Shown: in pieces, positions 1 to 8,136 of the stretch | How positions within the stretch are numbered: position 1 is the stretch's first letter | Layout of the letters: each line of letters begins with the position of its first letter | Origin: a virus | Length of the DNA stretch: 50,028 nt | Reading direction: 5' to 3' (one strand) | IMG/VR virus record: IMGVR_UViG_3300047497_000272 | Coordinates: 1 to 50,028 of that record | Made by a program: the position numbers and the translations under genes | The notes under the pieces: generated by a model | The model's database searches: none | Told to the model about the DNA's origin: nothing | What the model saw: the letters and a program-made list of their open reading frames with translations, nothing else

Positions 1-1269
1 TCAGGTTCCGTTCTTGTTCACAGCTTCGGCTTTGGTCGGAACACCCTTCCCCTCGGCCTCCGCACGCTGTCCAAACGCCAGTTGGGCCATCTTGCTGGTC
101 CGGACCATGTAGCGCTCCAGGATGCCGTCGACGGTCGCCAGGCTGTGGCCGCTGATCGTGGCGATCAGCTTGGTGTCTACCTCCGCCTCCCCCATCCGCG
201 TCACGGCCGTATGGCGGAGCCGCATGAAGGTCAGATCCTTCATCGCGATCATGAACGCCTTCGGATCCGTGGGATCCCGGCCGGGCATGAGGTAGTCGAT
301 TTCGAACTCTGGCTGGATCTTCGCGGCGGCCGCACGGACCTCGGCAAAGGCGTGGCGGAAATGGTCCGCCTTCCACGGCAGCCTGGTGCGCTCGCAGATC
401 AGCAGCGTCGCCGGCACTGGATCGTCGGGGCCAAGGGACGCCTTGAGGGCGCCGGCGCGGACGGCTTCTTCCTCTAGCCGTGCGACCAGATGCGGCACCA
501 TCTGAACGGGCAGAGCGACGCCGGCGCCGGTCTTGCCCTGGCGCACCCATAGGCTGCCGGCGCGGAGAGATGACGCAGTCAGGCGCAGGATATCCGCCTC
601 CCGTTGGCCTAGCCATTCGTTCAGCATGACGGCGGTTCCGATGGACCATAGCTTGGCAGCGTCGGCGGCCTCGACGAAGGCGTCGACCGCCGCCCGAGGC
701 CAGATGATGCCGGCGGGTTCGGCGGTGGCCAGGCCGGGCCGGATGGCGGGGTTCACGGTGATCCATCCCTGTCCGCGCGCGAACTCCAACAGCAGGCGCA
801 GGACCCGGATGACCGCGTTGGCGAAGGCCGGCGTCTTTATCAGCGCCTGGTGCAGCTTTCGAACGCGCGGCGTGTCGATCAGGCGCACCGCGACGTCGCC
901 GCCCCAGAACTCCAGCTTTTCCAGGCACTGCCGGTAGCTTCGCTGCGTCGCGGCGGCCTTGGCCTTGAACCCGTCGCTGGCCTGATAAGCCCTGATGACG
1001 TCCCCCAGTGTGCGGACAGCCGGAGGCGACACGGAAATGCGCGACGCCTGCAGGTATTTCGCGTCCGCTTCCTCGTTCAGTTCCCGCGCGCGTGCGGCGG
1101 CCGCGAGCTCGAGCGCGCTGGCATCGTCGTAGTTGGCCCAGTCCAGAGGCACCCGCTGACCATGCCAACCGAGCTTGCGAAGCCGAGGACTTGGTTGCCA
1201 GAAGTAACGAGGCAACCCATTCGCTGGGCCATTGAACCGCACCAGGTGCTTGACTTTGATGGTTGCCAT
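1..1269 (-). CDS. int: Phage tyrosine recombinase (integrase)
   Basis: Site-specific recombinase that would integrate unit 1 at a tRNA-Lys gene. The 422-residue protein has an N-terminal arm and core-binding half and a C-terminal catalytic domain. Visible catalytic parts are the Arg of box I (LGQREADILRL, about residue 222), the RLRHTAVT block, the second-His motif SGHS and the nucleophile Tyr in ERYM. The usual first His of the HxLRH motif is replaced (MRLRH), as in some phage integrases. The start is placed at MATIKV because GGAGG lies a few bases upstream; a longer in-frame start exists but lacks a ribosome site. It is the last gene of a leftward run and points at the expected tRNA beyond the window edge. 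Confidence 0.93.
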   Translation of the reverse strand: MATIKVKHLVRFNGPANGLPRYFWQPSPRLRKLGWHGQRVPLDWANYDDASALELAAAARARELNEEADAKYLQASRISVSPPAVRTLGDVIRAYQASDGFKAKAAATQRSYRQCLEKLEFWGGDVAVRLIDTPRVRKLHQALIKTPAFANAVIRVLRLLLEFARGQGWITVNPAIRPGLATAEPAGIIWPRAAVDAFVEAADAAKLWSIGTAVMLNEWLGQREADILRLTASSLRAGSLWVRQGKTGAGVALPVQMVPHLVARLEEEAVRAGALKASLGPDDPVPATLLICERTRLPWKADHFRHAFAEVRAAAAKIQPEFEIDYLMPGRDPTDPKAFMIAMKDLTFMRLRHTAVTRMGEAEVDTKLIATISGHSLATVDGILERYMVRTSKMAQLAFGQRAEAEGKGVPTKAEAVNKNGT

Positions 1270-1297
1270 GTTGCGCCTCCGCGCTGACCCCAGGACG

Positions 1298-1573
1298 TTA
1301 GCGGCGCGAGACGCCCGCTGCCAACTGCTCGGCGCGGCGATCAAGGAGGGTCGCGGGATCGAGTTCGATGCTCAGTGTCTGGACTGGCCCGGCCTGGCGC
1401 TGGATCCAGGCGTCTATTGCCCGGCCATCCCAGCGGCCAATCACAGGCAGCGCCTTTGGAAACCCATGCTCTGTCTGTAGGTTCCGGATATGGCGGTTCA
1501 ACCAGTTCATCGACCGCTTCAGCTTCGCGGCGACCTCGCCGCGCGTCAGAAGCTCGCTATCAGCGGAATGCAC
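1298..1573 (-). CDS. AlpA/excisionase-like helix-turn-helix protein
   Basis: A 91-residue protein with a MerR/AlpA-like N-terminus (LLTRGEVAAKLKRSMNWLNRHI) typical of small winged-helix proteins that bind prophage arm sites or activate integrase genes. It starts with GTG and overlaps the end of the upstream gene by 14 bases; the integrase start is 28 bases downstream. Excisionase or integrase activation is inferred from position and fold only. The C-terminal half (DAWIQRQAGPVQTLSIELDP) is not recognised. Confidence 0.7.
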   Translation of the reverse strand: MHSADSELLTRGEVAAKLKRSMNWLNRHIRNLQTEHGFPKALPVIGRWDGRAIDAWIQRQAGPVQTLSIELDPATLLDRRAEQLAAGVSRR

Positions 1574-1802
1574 GCCTGGTCCCCGCTGGTACGGCCGTGC
1601 AGACGAAAGATAGCCCCTCGATCAGATAGACGGCATTTAGGATTTCAACCTGTTCGTGTGCCCACCGGAAACTTCCAATGTGCGCGGAACTCGATCTCCT
1701 CCGCCATCGCCAGCGACGGGGACCCACATCCTCGCATAGGTAGCCGAGGAAACGATCATTCACCATGCGCCATTTGACGACGACCCATAGATCAGATTCC
1801 AT
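1560..1802 (-). CDS. Small phage protein of unknown function
   Basis: An 80-residue basic protein, rich in Trp and Arg, in the leftward early operon. Its ATG overlaps the stop of the preceding gene (ATGA arrangement) and its end overlaps the next gene, which is the main support that it is translated. No domain is recognised. The C-terminus (LIEGLSFVCTAVPAGTRRAFR) gives no clue. Confidence 0.45.
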   Translation of the reverse strand: MESDLWVVVKWRMVNDRFLGYLCEDVGPRRWRWRRRSSSAHIGSFRWAHEQVEILNAVYLIEGLSFVCTAVPAGTRRAFR

Positions 1803-2107
1803 CAGACGATCCTCCGCACGATCTCATCAAGGACGAATTCCAAGGTTACCTGGTCGAGGCGCGGATGAAGTTGGCCATCTTCGAGAAGCGGCAAGCAGCG
1901 CACTTCGACAGGATAGGGTGGGATGCTGACGGCGACGTAGTCGACGCGGAAAAGCCGCGCCCCATATCGAATGGTGTCATTGGGGACCAGGTGCTGCGCC
2001 TTGACTTCGCGGCCACGGCGGCTGATCGGACCATGATCGTCGTCTAGATCGTTCGCCGGGAACGCCGCCGGCGGAGCGATCAACTGAAAAGCGGGTGCGG
2101 CGGTCAT
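1802..2107 (-). CDS. Hypothetical early phage protein
   Basis: A 101-residue soluble protein. After a Pro/Ala-rich start it has a run that looks like a small beta barrel (VKAQHLVPNDTIRYGARLFRVDYVAV), then an acidic C-terminus. It overlaps both neighbours by a few bases, so it belongs to the 2682-to-1 leftward operon. Function is unknown. Confidence 0.6.
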   Translation of the reverse strand: MTAAPAFQLIAPPAAFPANDLDDDHGPISRRGREVKAQHLVPNDTIRYGARLFRVDYVAVSIPPYPVEVRCLPLLEDGQLHPRLDQVTLEFVLDEIVRRIV

Positions 2108-2325
2108 TGGATGTCAGCCGCGGAAAAGAGTGAATTCAGTTCCTCGATATCGTGCGCCAGCCAGCGAAACGCTTCTTCTATGTTGCGTCGCTGCAGCGCC
2201 AGCGCCTCCCGATCGCCGTTTCGATTCCCAACGGAAGCGGCTTTAAGACACCGTTTAAGGTACTCCGCGTCCCTGCTCGTCTCAGTTAGCCGAAAAGGAA
2301 GACCATTGCTGATCAGTTTCGTCAT
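2104..2325 (-). CDS. Hypothetical small helical phage protein
   Basis: A 73-residue, mostly helical, charged protein (MTKLISNGLPFRLTETSRD at its start). It begins with an ATGA overlap with the membrane peptide upstream and ends four bases into the next gene. No family is recognised. Confidence 0.55.
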   Translation of the reverse strand: MTKLISNGLPFRLTETSRDAEYLKRCLKAASVGNRNGDREALALQRRNIEEAFRWLAHDIEELNSLFSAADIQ

Positions 2326-2417
2326 ATCAGCACCACAATGACCAGAAGGATGCCGATGCCGGCGCCGATCATGATGCAGACGGCGGCATCGAGCAGGATG
2401 GAGAGGGTGCGCGACAT
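2322..2417 (-). CDS. Tiny membrane peptide (31 aa)
   Basis: The peptide starts MSRTLSILLDAA and is almost entirely one hydrophobic segment (VCIMIGAGIGILLVIVVLI), so it should sit in the inner membrane. Its ATG is one base after the TGA of the gene upstream, and its TGA overlaps the next ATG. A longer reading of the frame would run through the upstream gene. Its role is unknown. Confidence 0.5.
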   Translation of the reverse strand: MSRTLSILLDAAVCIMIGAGIGILLVIVVLI

Positions 2418-2418
2418 G

Positions 2419-2682
2419 TCACGCCGCCTTGCGGATCGCGCGGCGCCGCTGGAACTCGGCCCGGGCGGCATCCTCGGTCGGAAACAGGTCGTATTGGCGA
2501 ACATAGGTCACTGACAGGCGCCAGTGACGCGTGTGACCTTCCTGCGGGGAAATCTGGATTGGATATCCGACCGCTCGGCTGACCTCGCAGAAGCCGTTCT
2601 CCGAACGGCCGCGGAACAGCACCGGGACCACGCCCGTTCGCATGACAAGGTAGAGGGAAGTGTCGGCAGGCGGCCAAGACAT
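2419..2682 (-). CDS. Hypothetical early phage protein, first gene of the leftward operon
   Basis: An 87-residue protein with alternating beta-like strands and a basic helical tail (EDAARAEFQRRRAIRKAA). It is the first gene after a candidate promoter at 2712-2740 and is followed by five tightly packed genes leading to the integrase. No domain is recognised. Confidence 0.55.
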   Translation of the reverse strand: MSWPPADTSLYLVMRTGVVPVLFRGRSENGFCEVSRAVGYPIQISPQEGHTRHWRLSVTYVRQYDLFPTEDAARAEFQRRRAIRKAA

Positions 2683-2711
2683 CGTGCGGCTCCGTCAGTT
2701 AGACGGCGCAA

Positions 2712-2740
2712 CAATTACTCCACAGGTAATTTAATGACAA
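2712..2740 (-). promoter_or_regulatory. Candidate promoter of the leftward early operon
   Basis: On the minus strand TTGTCA is followed after 17 bases by TAATTG, about 30 bases ahead of the 2682 start codon. The region is AT-rich compared with its surroundings. The -35 is a good match and the -10 a weak one. Confidence 0.35.
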
Positions 2741-2766
2741 GCCAAAAATTACTCAGAATGTAAATG

Positions 2767-3201
2767 TTAATTGGGAAGACAGCCGTGCGCTCTGGCCTCT
2801 CGGATTGTGGATATGTAGATGCAGACACCCATTAAAGCCATCTCATATGCCTGATCGTAGCTAACTGTGATGGGACTCGTGATCAGGCCGGAAATATGAG
2901 AGCAAGCTGATGTTCTTTCGCGGTAAGCATTATCACTGGCACACTGTTGGCGCATAACTCTCGATTCTTCTTCAGAACTTTTCCGCTCTTTCTCCGCTGA
3001 TTCCTTATAATCTTCCATAATCTTCTTTGCTATACTAGGTAGCTCTCGTATTTGATCGTCGCTTAGACTTGCGAGTCGGAAAGCGCGCATCTGTGCATAG
3101 CTAGGTTCGGCGTTCTCATGCCAACCCCATAGCCCCAGGCCTAGCGAGGCAATCACTCCAAAGATGATTACTGCAAGAATTATCTTATTTAACGGTTTCA
3201 T
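2767..3201 (-). CDS. Membrane-anchored protein co-transcribed with the repressor
   Basis: A 144-residue protein with one N-terminal membrane segment (IILAVIIFGVIASLGLGLWGW, about residues 7-27), then a charged helical region and a Cys-containing C-terminal domain (ACSHISGLITSP, MGVCIYIS). The start used is MKPLNK, which overlaps the repressor's last codons; an upstream start would overlap the repressor further. GC content is clearly lower than the rest of the phage, as is common for lysogenic conversion genes. A single membrane anchor beside the repressor suggests a superinfection-exclusion or moron protein, but nothing in the sequence proves that. Confidence 0.65.
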   Translation of the reverse strand: MKPLNKIILAVIIFGVIASLGLGLWGWHENAEPSYAQMRAFRLASLSDDQIRELPSIAKKIMEDYKESAEKERKSSEEESRVMRQQCASDNAYRERTSACSHISGLITSPITVSYDQAYEMALMGVCIYISTIREARAHGCLPN

Positions 3202-3577
3202 CAGGATCTTCGCGTCGTCGGTTTGAGCGCAGCTCACTCAAATTCTGTCCAACCGACAGCCAGTTCTTGCGTTCTTCGGGAGTGAGTATGGAAATCACCC
3301 TCCACGCATCTTCAAGCGCTTTGGCAGCCTCCTCATTTGCCGGTGCGAACATCAACTGCCCTGGCGAAACACCATAAAGCTCAGCCAATCGGAAGAAGTT
3401 TTCCGTAGACATTGGCGCCTTGCCCGTTTCCCACCGATGTATTGTGACGTTAGAGACGTTAAATGTTTCTGATACGTTCTCCTGTGTCAAGCCCATGCGC
3501 TCTCGCCATGCGCTCAGAAAAGCCCACGGGTGAGGACCAACCATCTCGGGATTTGAGGAGGCGCTCCGCTTCGTCAT
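3185..3577 (-). CDS. Cro/CI-type phage repressor
   Basis: A 130-residue transcriptional regulator. The helix-turn-helix spans about residues 22-55 (MGLTQENVSETFNVSNVTIHR then WETGK), typical of the XRE family. The remaining 75 residues are acidic/helical and lack a LexA-type protease domain, so induction would not be by RecA-driven self-cleavage. It faces away from the early rightward genes across a roughly 100-base control region, the classic place for an immunity repressor. Base composition is AT-rich relative to flanks. Confidence 0.8.
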   Translation of the reverse strand: MTKRSASSNPEMVGPHPWAFLSAWRERMGLTQENVSETFNVSNVTIHRWETGKAPMSTENFFRLAELYGVSPGQLMFAPANEEAAKALEDAWRVISILTPEERKNWLSVGQNLSELRSNRRREDPDETVK

Positions 3578-3645
3578 GCGACAATGGATGCAGCAGCGCG
3601 GGACGCGAGACCATGACGCCGTACGTAAATCAGCTAAAGCACCTC

Positions 3646-3674
3646 TTGACGGGAATCTTACTCGACACGTAAAT
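3646..3674 (+). promoter_or_regulatory. Candidate rightward early promoter in the immunity region
   Basis: TTGACG at 3646-3651 is followed by a 17-base spacer and GTAAAT. Transcription would begin almost at the ATG at 3682, and no Shine-Dalgarno is visible, so the first message may be leaderless. Two copies of ACGTAAAT (about 3622-3629 and 3667-3674) bracket the promoter and could be operator half-sites. Confidence 0.4.
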
Positions 3675-3681
3675 ATGACGA

Positions 3682-3933
3682 ATGTGGATCAAAGAATGGC
3701 GCGAACTCGCTGGAATCACACAGATTGCTCTCGGCCACATGCTGGGCGTGTCGGGCGTTACCGTGCATCGTTGGGAGCAAAGATTGAGTCGTCCCAGCTG
3801 GCGCCATATGGATAAGATCGTGGCGCTCACAGACGGATCGGTCTCGGCAACCGACTTCACTTGTCCGATAAGCGCCGTCGAAACAAGTTCGGCCAGCGGA
3901 CACCATCTTTTTGGTCCGGTGGAAGCTGACTGA
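3682..3933 (+). CDS. Cro-like helix-turn-helix protein
   Basis: An 83-residue regulator with a helix-turn-helix in its first half (ITQIALGHMLGVSGVTVHRW). The recognition helix resembles that of the divergent repressor (SNVTIHRW against SGVTVHRW), as expected for a repressor/Cro pair sharing operators. It has no obvious ribosome site and ends in a TGATG overlap with the next gene. Confidence 0.75.
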   Translation: MWIKEWRELAGITQIALGHMLGVSGVTVHRWEQRLSRPSWRHMDKIVALTDGSVSATDFTCPISAVETSSASGHHLFGPVEAD

Positions 3934-4235
3934 TGCGCGTCATCCCCCTCAAGCGGCGTGAGCCGCCCTTGTTCGCCCACCGCCAGCGCATGGACGCCCA
4001 GACGCGCGCCAAGAAACGAGCACAGGAGCACGCCAAATACCAGGAATGGCTGACCGAGCAAGTCGATCGGCAGCCATCCTTGTTTGGCGTGCTCCGCTAT
4101 GATCCCCGTCCCGGTTTGCCTGCCAGCGTGTCCGGGACTGAACGCATCGATCCTCTGACCTCCTTTCCGTCTGCCATGGACCCACCATGGCAGGACAGGA
4201 GATCAGAGACATGCTCGATCAGGACAGAAGCGTGA
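3933..4235 (+). CDS. Hypothetical basic early protein
   Basis: A 100-residue protein, very basic at the N-terminus (MRVIPLKRREPP; helix with DAQTRAKKRAQEHAKYQEW) and Pro/Ser-rich at the end. It starts by TGATG coupling to the Cro-like gene. The C-terminal part overlaps the next gene's start region. No domain is recognised. Confidence 0.5.
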   Translation: MRVIPLKRREPPLFAHRQRMDAQTRAKKRAQEHAKYQEWLTEQVDRQPSLFGVLRYDPRPGLPASVSGTERIDPLTSFPSAMDPPWQDRRSETCSIRTEA

Positions 4236-4588
4236 TGAATCAGGTCGCGACCGTGACCGAGATGCAGGCCATCGTGCGGTTCGCCGCCGAACCGACCCGC
4301 GCCGGCGAACTGGTGAAAGCGCAGATCAACCGCGCGGCACGGATCCTGGGGCTGACACCCCGGCGCGCCGAGACCTTCTGGTATGGCCGCCCCGGCCGCG
4401 TTCTGGCCGAGGAAGCCGATGCCATGCGCGCCTGGCGCGAGCACGCCAAACGGACGCGCCGGGACCGGCTGCTGGCGGAGATCGCCGAACTGGATCGGCG
4501 CGAGCTGCAGCTGCGGCTGGATATTGGCGGCGAGAAGGAACAGCTGCGGCTGTCGATGAAGATCGGCGACACGAGTGTGGACCTATGA
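4211..4588 (+). CDS. Hypothetical phage early protein (helical, possibly DNA-binding)
   Basis: A protein of about 125 residues. The start MLDQDR is preferred because AGGAG lies nine bases upstream; ATG at 4187 or 4235 is possible. The middle contains a helix-turn-helix-like stretch (AARILGLTPRRAETFWYGRP), then a long basic/acidic coiled helix (HAKRTRRDRLLAEIAELDRR). It sits between Cro-like genes and the primase. A DNA-binding accessory role is inference. Confidence 0.6.
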   Translation: MLDQDRSVMNQVATVTEMQAIVRFAAEPTRAGELVKAQINRAARILGLTPRRAETFWYGRPGRVLAEEADAMRAWREHAKRTRRDRLLAEIAELDRRELQLRLDIGGEKEQLRLSMKIGDTSVDL

Positions 4589-4764
4589 CCTCCGTCAAGC
4601 GCCTGCTGCGCCGCCTTCTGCTGGCGTCGTCGGAGCGGATGCTGGCGTTGTCGCAGAAGGTCAATCCCGACAAGCGGTACACGGCGAAGGGGGCCTGCGA
4701 TGAAGCTGAGGTTGTATCTCAACGAACAGCACCTCACCCAGACCGCCTTCGCCAAGCGGATTGA
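4585..4764 (+). CDS. Small basic protein (59 aa), overlapping genes on both sides
   Basis: The frame begins with an ATGA overlap with the preceding gene and gives a protein starting MTSVKRLLRRLLLASSERM, with a hydrophobic-basic helix. Its last 65 bases overlap the next gene in another frame. The tight coupling supports translation; the overlap argues for caution. Confidence 0.35.
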   Translation: MTSVKRLLRRLLLASSERMLALSQKVNPDKRYTAKGACDEAEVVSQRTAPHPDRLRQAD

Positions 4765-4921
4765 AATCAGTGACGCCGAGATGACGCGGTTGCTGAGCGG
4801 CGAGCGGCTGCCGAACCTGCGCCTGTGCGCGCGCATCCAGGCGGCAACGAACGGCAAGGTCACGGCGATGGACTTCCTGCCGCCCCTGCCTGCGAAGCAG
4901 GCCGATGAGATGGCGACGTAG
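4700..4921 (+). CDS. Small helix-turn-helix regulator
   Basis: A 73-residue protein whose body is a helix-turn-helix (LTQTAFAKRIEISDAEMTRLL, read with its last residues SGERLP) in the Cro/YdaS style. It stops two bases before the primase start. It probably regulates the replication genes or the immunity switch, being the second small Cro-like protein in this early operon. Confidence 0.65.
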   Translation: MKLRLYLNEQHLTQTAFAKRIEISDAEMTRLLSGERLPNLRLCARIQAATNGKVTAMDFLPPLPAKQADEMAT

Positions 4922-4923
4922 CC

Positions 4924-5997
4924 ATGCAGACCCAGACCCGTCCGCTCTATGACATCTCCGAAGTCGCGCGGATGCTTGCCGCCGACATGGAGAATTTGTG
5001 CCACCGGCTGCTGCCGGGCGGCCGGCGCCAGGGCGCGGAATGGACCTGCGGATCCGTGGCGGGCGAGCCTGGCACTCGGATGTCCGTTCACCTGCATGGG
5101 CCCAAGGCTGGCGTGTGGAAGGATTTCGCGGCGGATGAGGGCGGCGACGCCATGGACCTGGTCGCGGCCTGTCTGTTCGGTGGCGACAAGAAACAAGCCT
5201 TCGCCTGGTCGCGGCAGTGGCTGGGAATCGAACAGGGCGGTCCGGCCTTGGAAGAGCGCCGCAGGGCCATGCCGGACCCGGAAAAGCAGCGCAAATTGGC
5301 CGACGACGAGGCCGAGAAGATCCGCGCCAGCGCGAAACGCGTTTGGTTCGGCGCCCAGTACGATCTGACCGATACACCGGTGGACTGGTATCTGCGGGCG
5401 CGCGGCATCCGCCTGGACAAGCTGGTGCGGCCGCCGGGCGCGATACGTTATGCGCCCGAACTTTGGAATGATGAAACCAAACGCCACTGGCCAGCGATGG
5501 TGTCGCAGATCATCGGTCCGTCTGGTTTCATGGCGATCCACCGCACCTGGCTGGAAGTGACCGCGCCCGGCCAAGCCCAAAAAGCGCCGCTGGACAATCC
5601 TAAGAAAACACTGGGGACCTATCGAGGCGGCCACATCCCGATCGCGCGCGGCGAAAGCAACAAGGCGATCGCGCAGGCGCCGGCCGGGGAAACCGTCGAT
5701 ATCACCGAAGGGATCGAGGATGCGCTATCGGTGGCGCAGGCGATCCCGGAATGCCGCGTGGTTGCCGCCGTCTCACTGTCGAACCTCGCGGCGTTGGCGC
5801 TGCCGAGCCAGCTCAAATCGGTTCGTATCTGGCGGCAAAACGATACGCACCCGGCGGCGATCAGCGCCTTCGAGCGCGCGTTGACGGCGCAGATCAAGGC
5901 CGATCGGGACGTGATCATCCCCCAGATGCCAAAGGGCGTGAAAGACGTGAATGACTGGCTCCGCGCGTTGATCGAGGCTCCCCCCAATGTCGGATGA
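4924..5997 (+). CDS. Phage Toprim-domain DNA primase
   Basis: A 357-residue primase-like protein. The N-terminal part (GAEWTCGSVAGEPG, VWKDFAADEGGDAMDLV) matches the DNA-binding/primase half of phage primases. The C-terminal Toprim domain has the catalytic Glu in DITEGIEDALS (about 259-269). Where the DxD motif should be, the sequence reads RIWRQNDTHP (301-310), while the homologue at 48499-49536 reads ILCADND; the first Asp appears lost. It overlaps the helicase by 11 bases, so the two likely act together at the phage origin. Confidence 0.82.
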   Translation: MQTQTRPLYDISEVARMLAADMENLCHRLLPGGRRQGAEWTCGSVAGEPGTRMSVHLHGPKAGVWKDFAADEGGDAMDLVAACLFGGDKKQAFAWSRQWLGIEQGGPALEERRRAMPDPEKQRKLADDEAEKIRASAKRVWFGAQYDLTDTPVDWYLRARGIRLDKLVRPPGAIRYAPELWNDETKRHWPAMVSQIIGPSGFMAIHRTWLEVTAPGQAQKAPLDNPKKTLGTYRGGHIPIARGESNKAIAQAPAGETVDITEGIEDALSVAQAIPECRVVAAVSLSNLAALALPSQLKSVRIWRQNDTHPAAISAFERALTAQIKADRDVIIPQMPKGVKDVNDWLRALIEAPPNVG

Positions 5998-7846
5998 CGT
6001 CAACCGCGACTTGGCCAATTCGCTGATCCGCCAGGCGGCGAAAAACGGTGCGAAGGTCAAGGGCGGCGGCCGCCCGAAACCCGCGCCCGTCGACGACGAC
6101 ACCACCGACACGCTGGATGGGCTTGGCCTGCCGGAAAACTGCCCGGTGACGCCGCTTGGATTGCTCGGTCAGACGCGGTTCTACCTCGATTGCCAGAAGC
6201 AACTGATTGCGCTCGACGCCGGCGATCATTCGCGCCAGCGCCTGGTGGGGTTGTTCGGCGAGAAACTGGATTTCCTGTACACCGTGAAGCGCTGGACGCG
6301 GCGCAATACCGAGGGGATGGTCACTGGTATCCGCCCCGAACACATCGCCGAGGATCTGATCAAGGCGTGTGGCCGTCGCGGTATCTGGGATCCCACCAAT
6401 CGCGAGCGCGGCCGCGGCGCCTGGCGCGGGGATGACGGCGAGCTGGTGCTGCACACCGGCAACCAGGTGATGACGTTCGGCCGGCATGATCCGATCGGTT
6501 TGCGCCAGGTGGCGCCGGCGGGCTTGCTCGGCCGCTATGTCTATCCCGCCGCCGAACCGATTCCAGCGCCAACGTTTGACGACGATGACGTCGACCGCGT
6601 CGCCGAACTGTTTCGTGTGGTCCAGACATGGAACTGGCGCCGCACGGATCTGGATGCGGTGTTGCTGCTTGGCTGGGTCGGTGCCGCGATGATCGGCGGC
6701 GCGCTGGACTGGCGCCCCAGCTGCTGGATGACGGGCGGCAAGGGGACCGGTAAATCGACCCTACAGGCCATCCTGCGCCAGGTGCTGGGCGCCGGCGTGT
6801 TGGCGTTGGAGGATACCTCCGGCGCCGGCGTGTGGCAGACGCTGGGCCAGCAGACGCTGCCGGTCGCCGTGGACGAGATGGAGGCGAGCGACGACAACCG
6901 GCGTGCGCTGCAGGTGATCGCCCTGGCGCGCCTGGCGGCATCCGGGGGCAAGATGGCGCGCGGGTCTGATCGTCATACCTCAGTGCAGTTTCAGCTGCGC
7001 AGCTGCTTCATGTTTTCCTCGGTGCTGGTCCCACCGATGATGGGGCCCGACCGGTCGCGCTTGGCGTTTCTGGAACTCGATGAGCTCGATCCCACCGCGC
7101 CCGAACCCAACTTCGACGCGAAGAAGTCGCGCGCGGTGGGCGAGCAGATGCGCAAGCGCCTGGTGCTGGGCTGGAAGCGTTTCGAGGCCACCTTGAAGTG
7201 GTGGCGTGACGCGCTCACCAAAGCGGGGCACACCAAGCGCACGACCGACACATTTGGCACGCTCTTGGCGTGTGCCGACCTGGTGCTCTGGCCGGACGGC
7301 ACGAACGAGGATCAGGCAGACGAATGGTTGAGCCGCATGCAATCGGCCGACCTGGCCGAAACGGTCGATGACGTACGCGACGAACAGCAATGCCTCGACC
7401 ATCTGCTGGCGCAGTTCATCGATCCCTATCGTTCTGGCGAGAAATACACGATCGGTGAATGGATACACCGTGCGGCCGGCCAGAGTGCGGATGTCAGCAT
7501 GGACACCGGCAAGCAGCAGGACGCCCAGCGCGTGCTGCAAAGCTATGGCATTCGTTACGAATTGATCCTACCGCAATACGCTGGCGCGCAGCCGGCGAAA
7601 TGGATCGCGATTGCCAACGCACATTCGTCTCTGGCTCAGTTGTTTGAGCGCACTCGGTGGGGTGCGCCGCGTGGCATCACAGGCGTATGGACGCAAGCCT
7701 TGCGCCGCCTGCCAGGCGCTGAACGATCGGGTCGCACGCTGTATTTTGGTGGCCCGTCCTGTCGGGCGACATTGTTGCCGTTGCAACTCATACCTCGTCC
7801 CGCGTTGCCTCACGACAAACCCGTCAACCCTTTTGATCCGGAGTAG
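5987..7846 (+). CDS. Phage replicative helicase (AAA/SF3-like ATPase)
   Basis: A 619-residue protein with an ATPase core in the middle: Walker A GGKGTGKST (about 250-258) and Walker B LPVAVDEME (about 292-300), followed by a sensor-like block (MARGSDRHTS, FMFSSVLVPPMMGPDRSRL). The N-terminal 200 residues resemble the domain that precedes such ATPases in phage and plasmid replication proteins. A long C-terminal region (WLSRMQSADL, EQQCLDHLLAQFIDPYRSGE) probably gives winged-helix DNA contacts. Together with the upstream primase it forms the phage replication pair. Confidence 0.82.
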   Translation: MSDDVNRDLANSLIRQAAKNGAKVKGGGRPKPAPVDDDTTDTLDGLGLPENCPVTPLGLLGQTRFYLDCQKQLIALDAGDHSRQRLVGLFGEKLDFLYTVKRWTRRNTEGMVTGIRPEHIAEDLIKACGRRGIWDPTNRERGRGAWRGDDGELVLHTGNQVMTFGRHDPIGLRQVAPAGLLGRYVYPAAEPIPAPTFDDDDVDRVAELFRVVQTWNWRRTDLDAVLLLGWVGAAMIGGALDWRPSCWMTGGKGTGKSTLQAILRQVLGAGVLALEDTSGAGVWQTLGQQTLPVAVDEMEASDDNRRALQVIALARLAASGGKMARGSDRHTSVQFQLRSCFMFSSVLVPPMMGPDRSRLAFLELDELDPTAPEPNFDAKKSRAVGEQMRKRLVLGWKRFEATLKWWRDALTKAGHTKRTTDTFGTLLACADLVLWPDGTNEDQADEWLSRMQSADLAETVDDVRDEQQCLDHLLAQFIDPYRSGEKYTIGEWIHRAAGQSADVSMDTGKQQDAQRVLQSYGIRYELILPQYAGAQPAKWIAIANAHSSLAQLFERTRWGAPRGITGVWTQALRRLPGAERSGRTLYFGGPSCRATLLPLQLIPRPALPHDKPVNPFDPE

Positions 7847-7848
7847 TC

Positions 7849-8136
7849 ATGAAGGTCGAAATCGAAGGCGACAACATTACCGTCAGGATTTCCTCTGATA
7901 CGATCAAGACGGCGACAGAACATTGTCCGCAGCTTGGTCAGTTCAATCATGCGCGCGGCGACTTTGAAGGTCCGAAGGTCACCGATATCCACGCCTGGTG
8001 CAGGGCAGTTTTGCGCGTCCTCAATGCGGAATCAGAAGATGGTTCAACGCTGATGACGCGCGTCTTCGACAAAGCGTTTCTCGAAGCTGTTGAGGCGGGC
8101 GCCGAGGGTATCGAAATACCCGGCGTTCTCGACTGA
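7849..8136 (+). CDS. Hypothetical acidic protein
   Basis: A 95-residue acidic protein (starts MKVEIEGDNITVRISSDTIK) two bases after the helicase stop. The first strands and helices look well folded, but no family is recognised. It ends in an ATGA overlap with the zinc-finger gene. GC content is slightly lower than the neighbours. Confidence 0.6.
   Translation: MKVEIEGDNITVRISSDTIKTATEHCPQLGQFNHARGDFEGPKVTDIHAWCRAVLRVLNAESEDGSTLMTRVFDKAFLEAVEAGAEGIEIPGVLD

Noticed and set aside
4240-5634. Long minus-strand frame (464 codons) opposite the primase
   Set aside because: Antisense shadow of GC-rich codons; the plus-strand primase and its neighbours have recognisable motifs and coupled starts.
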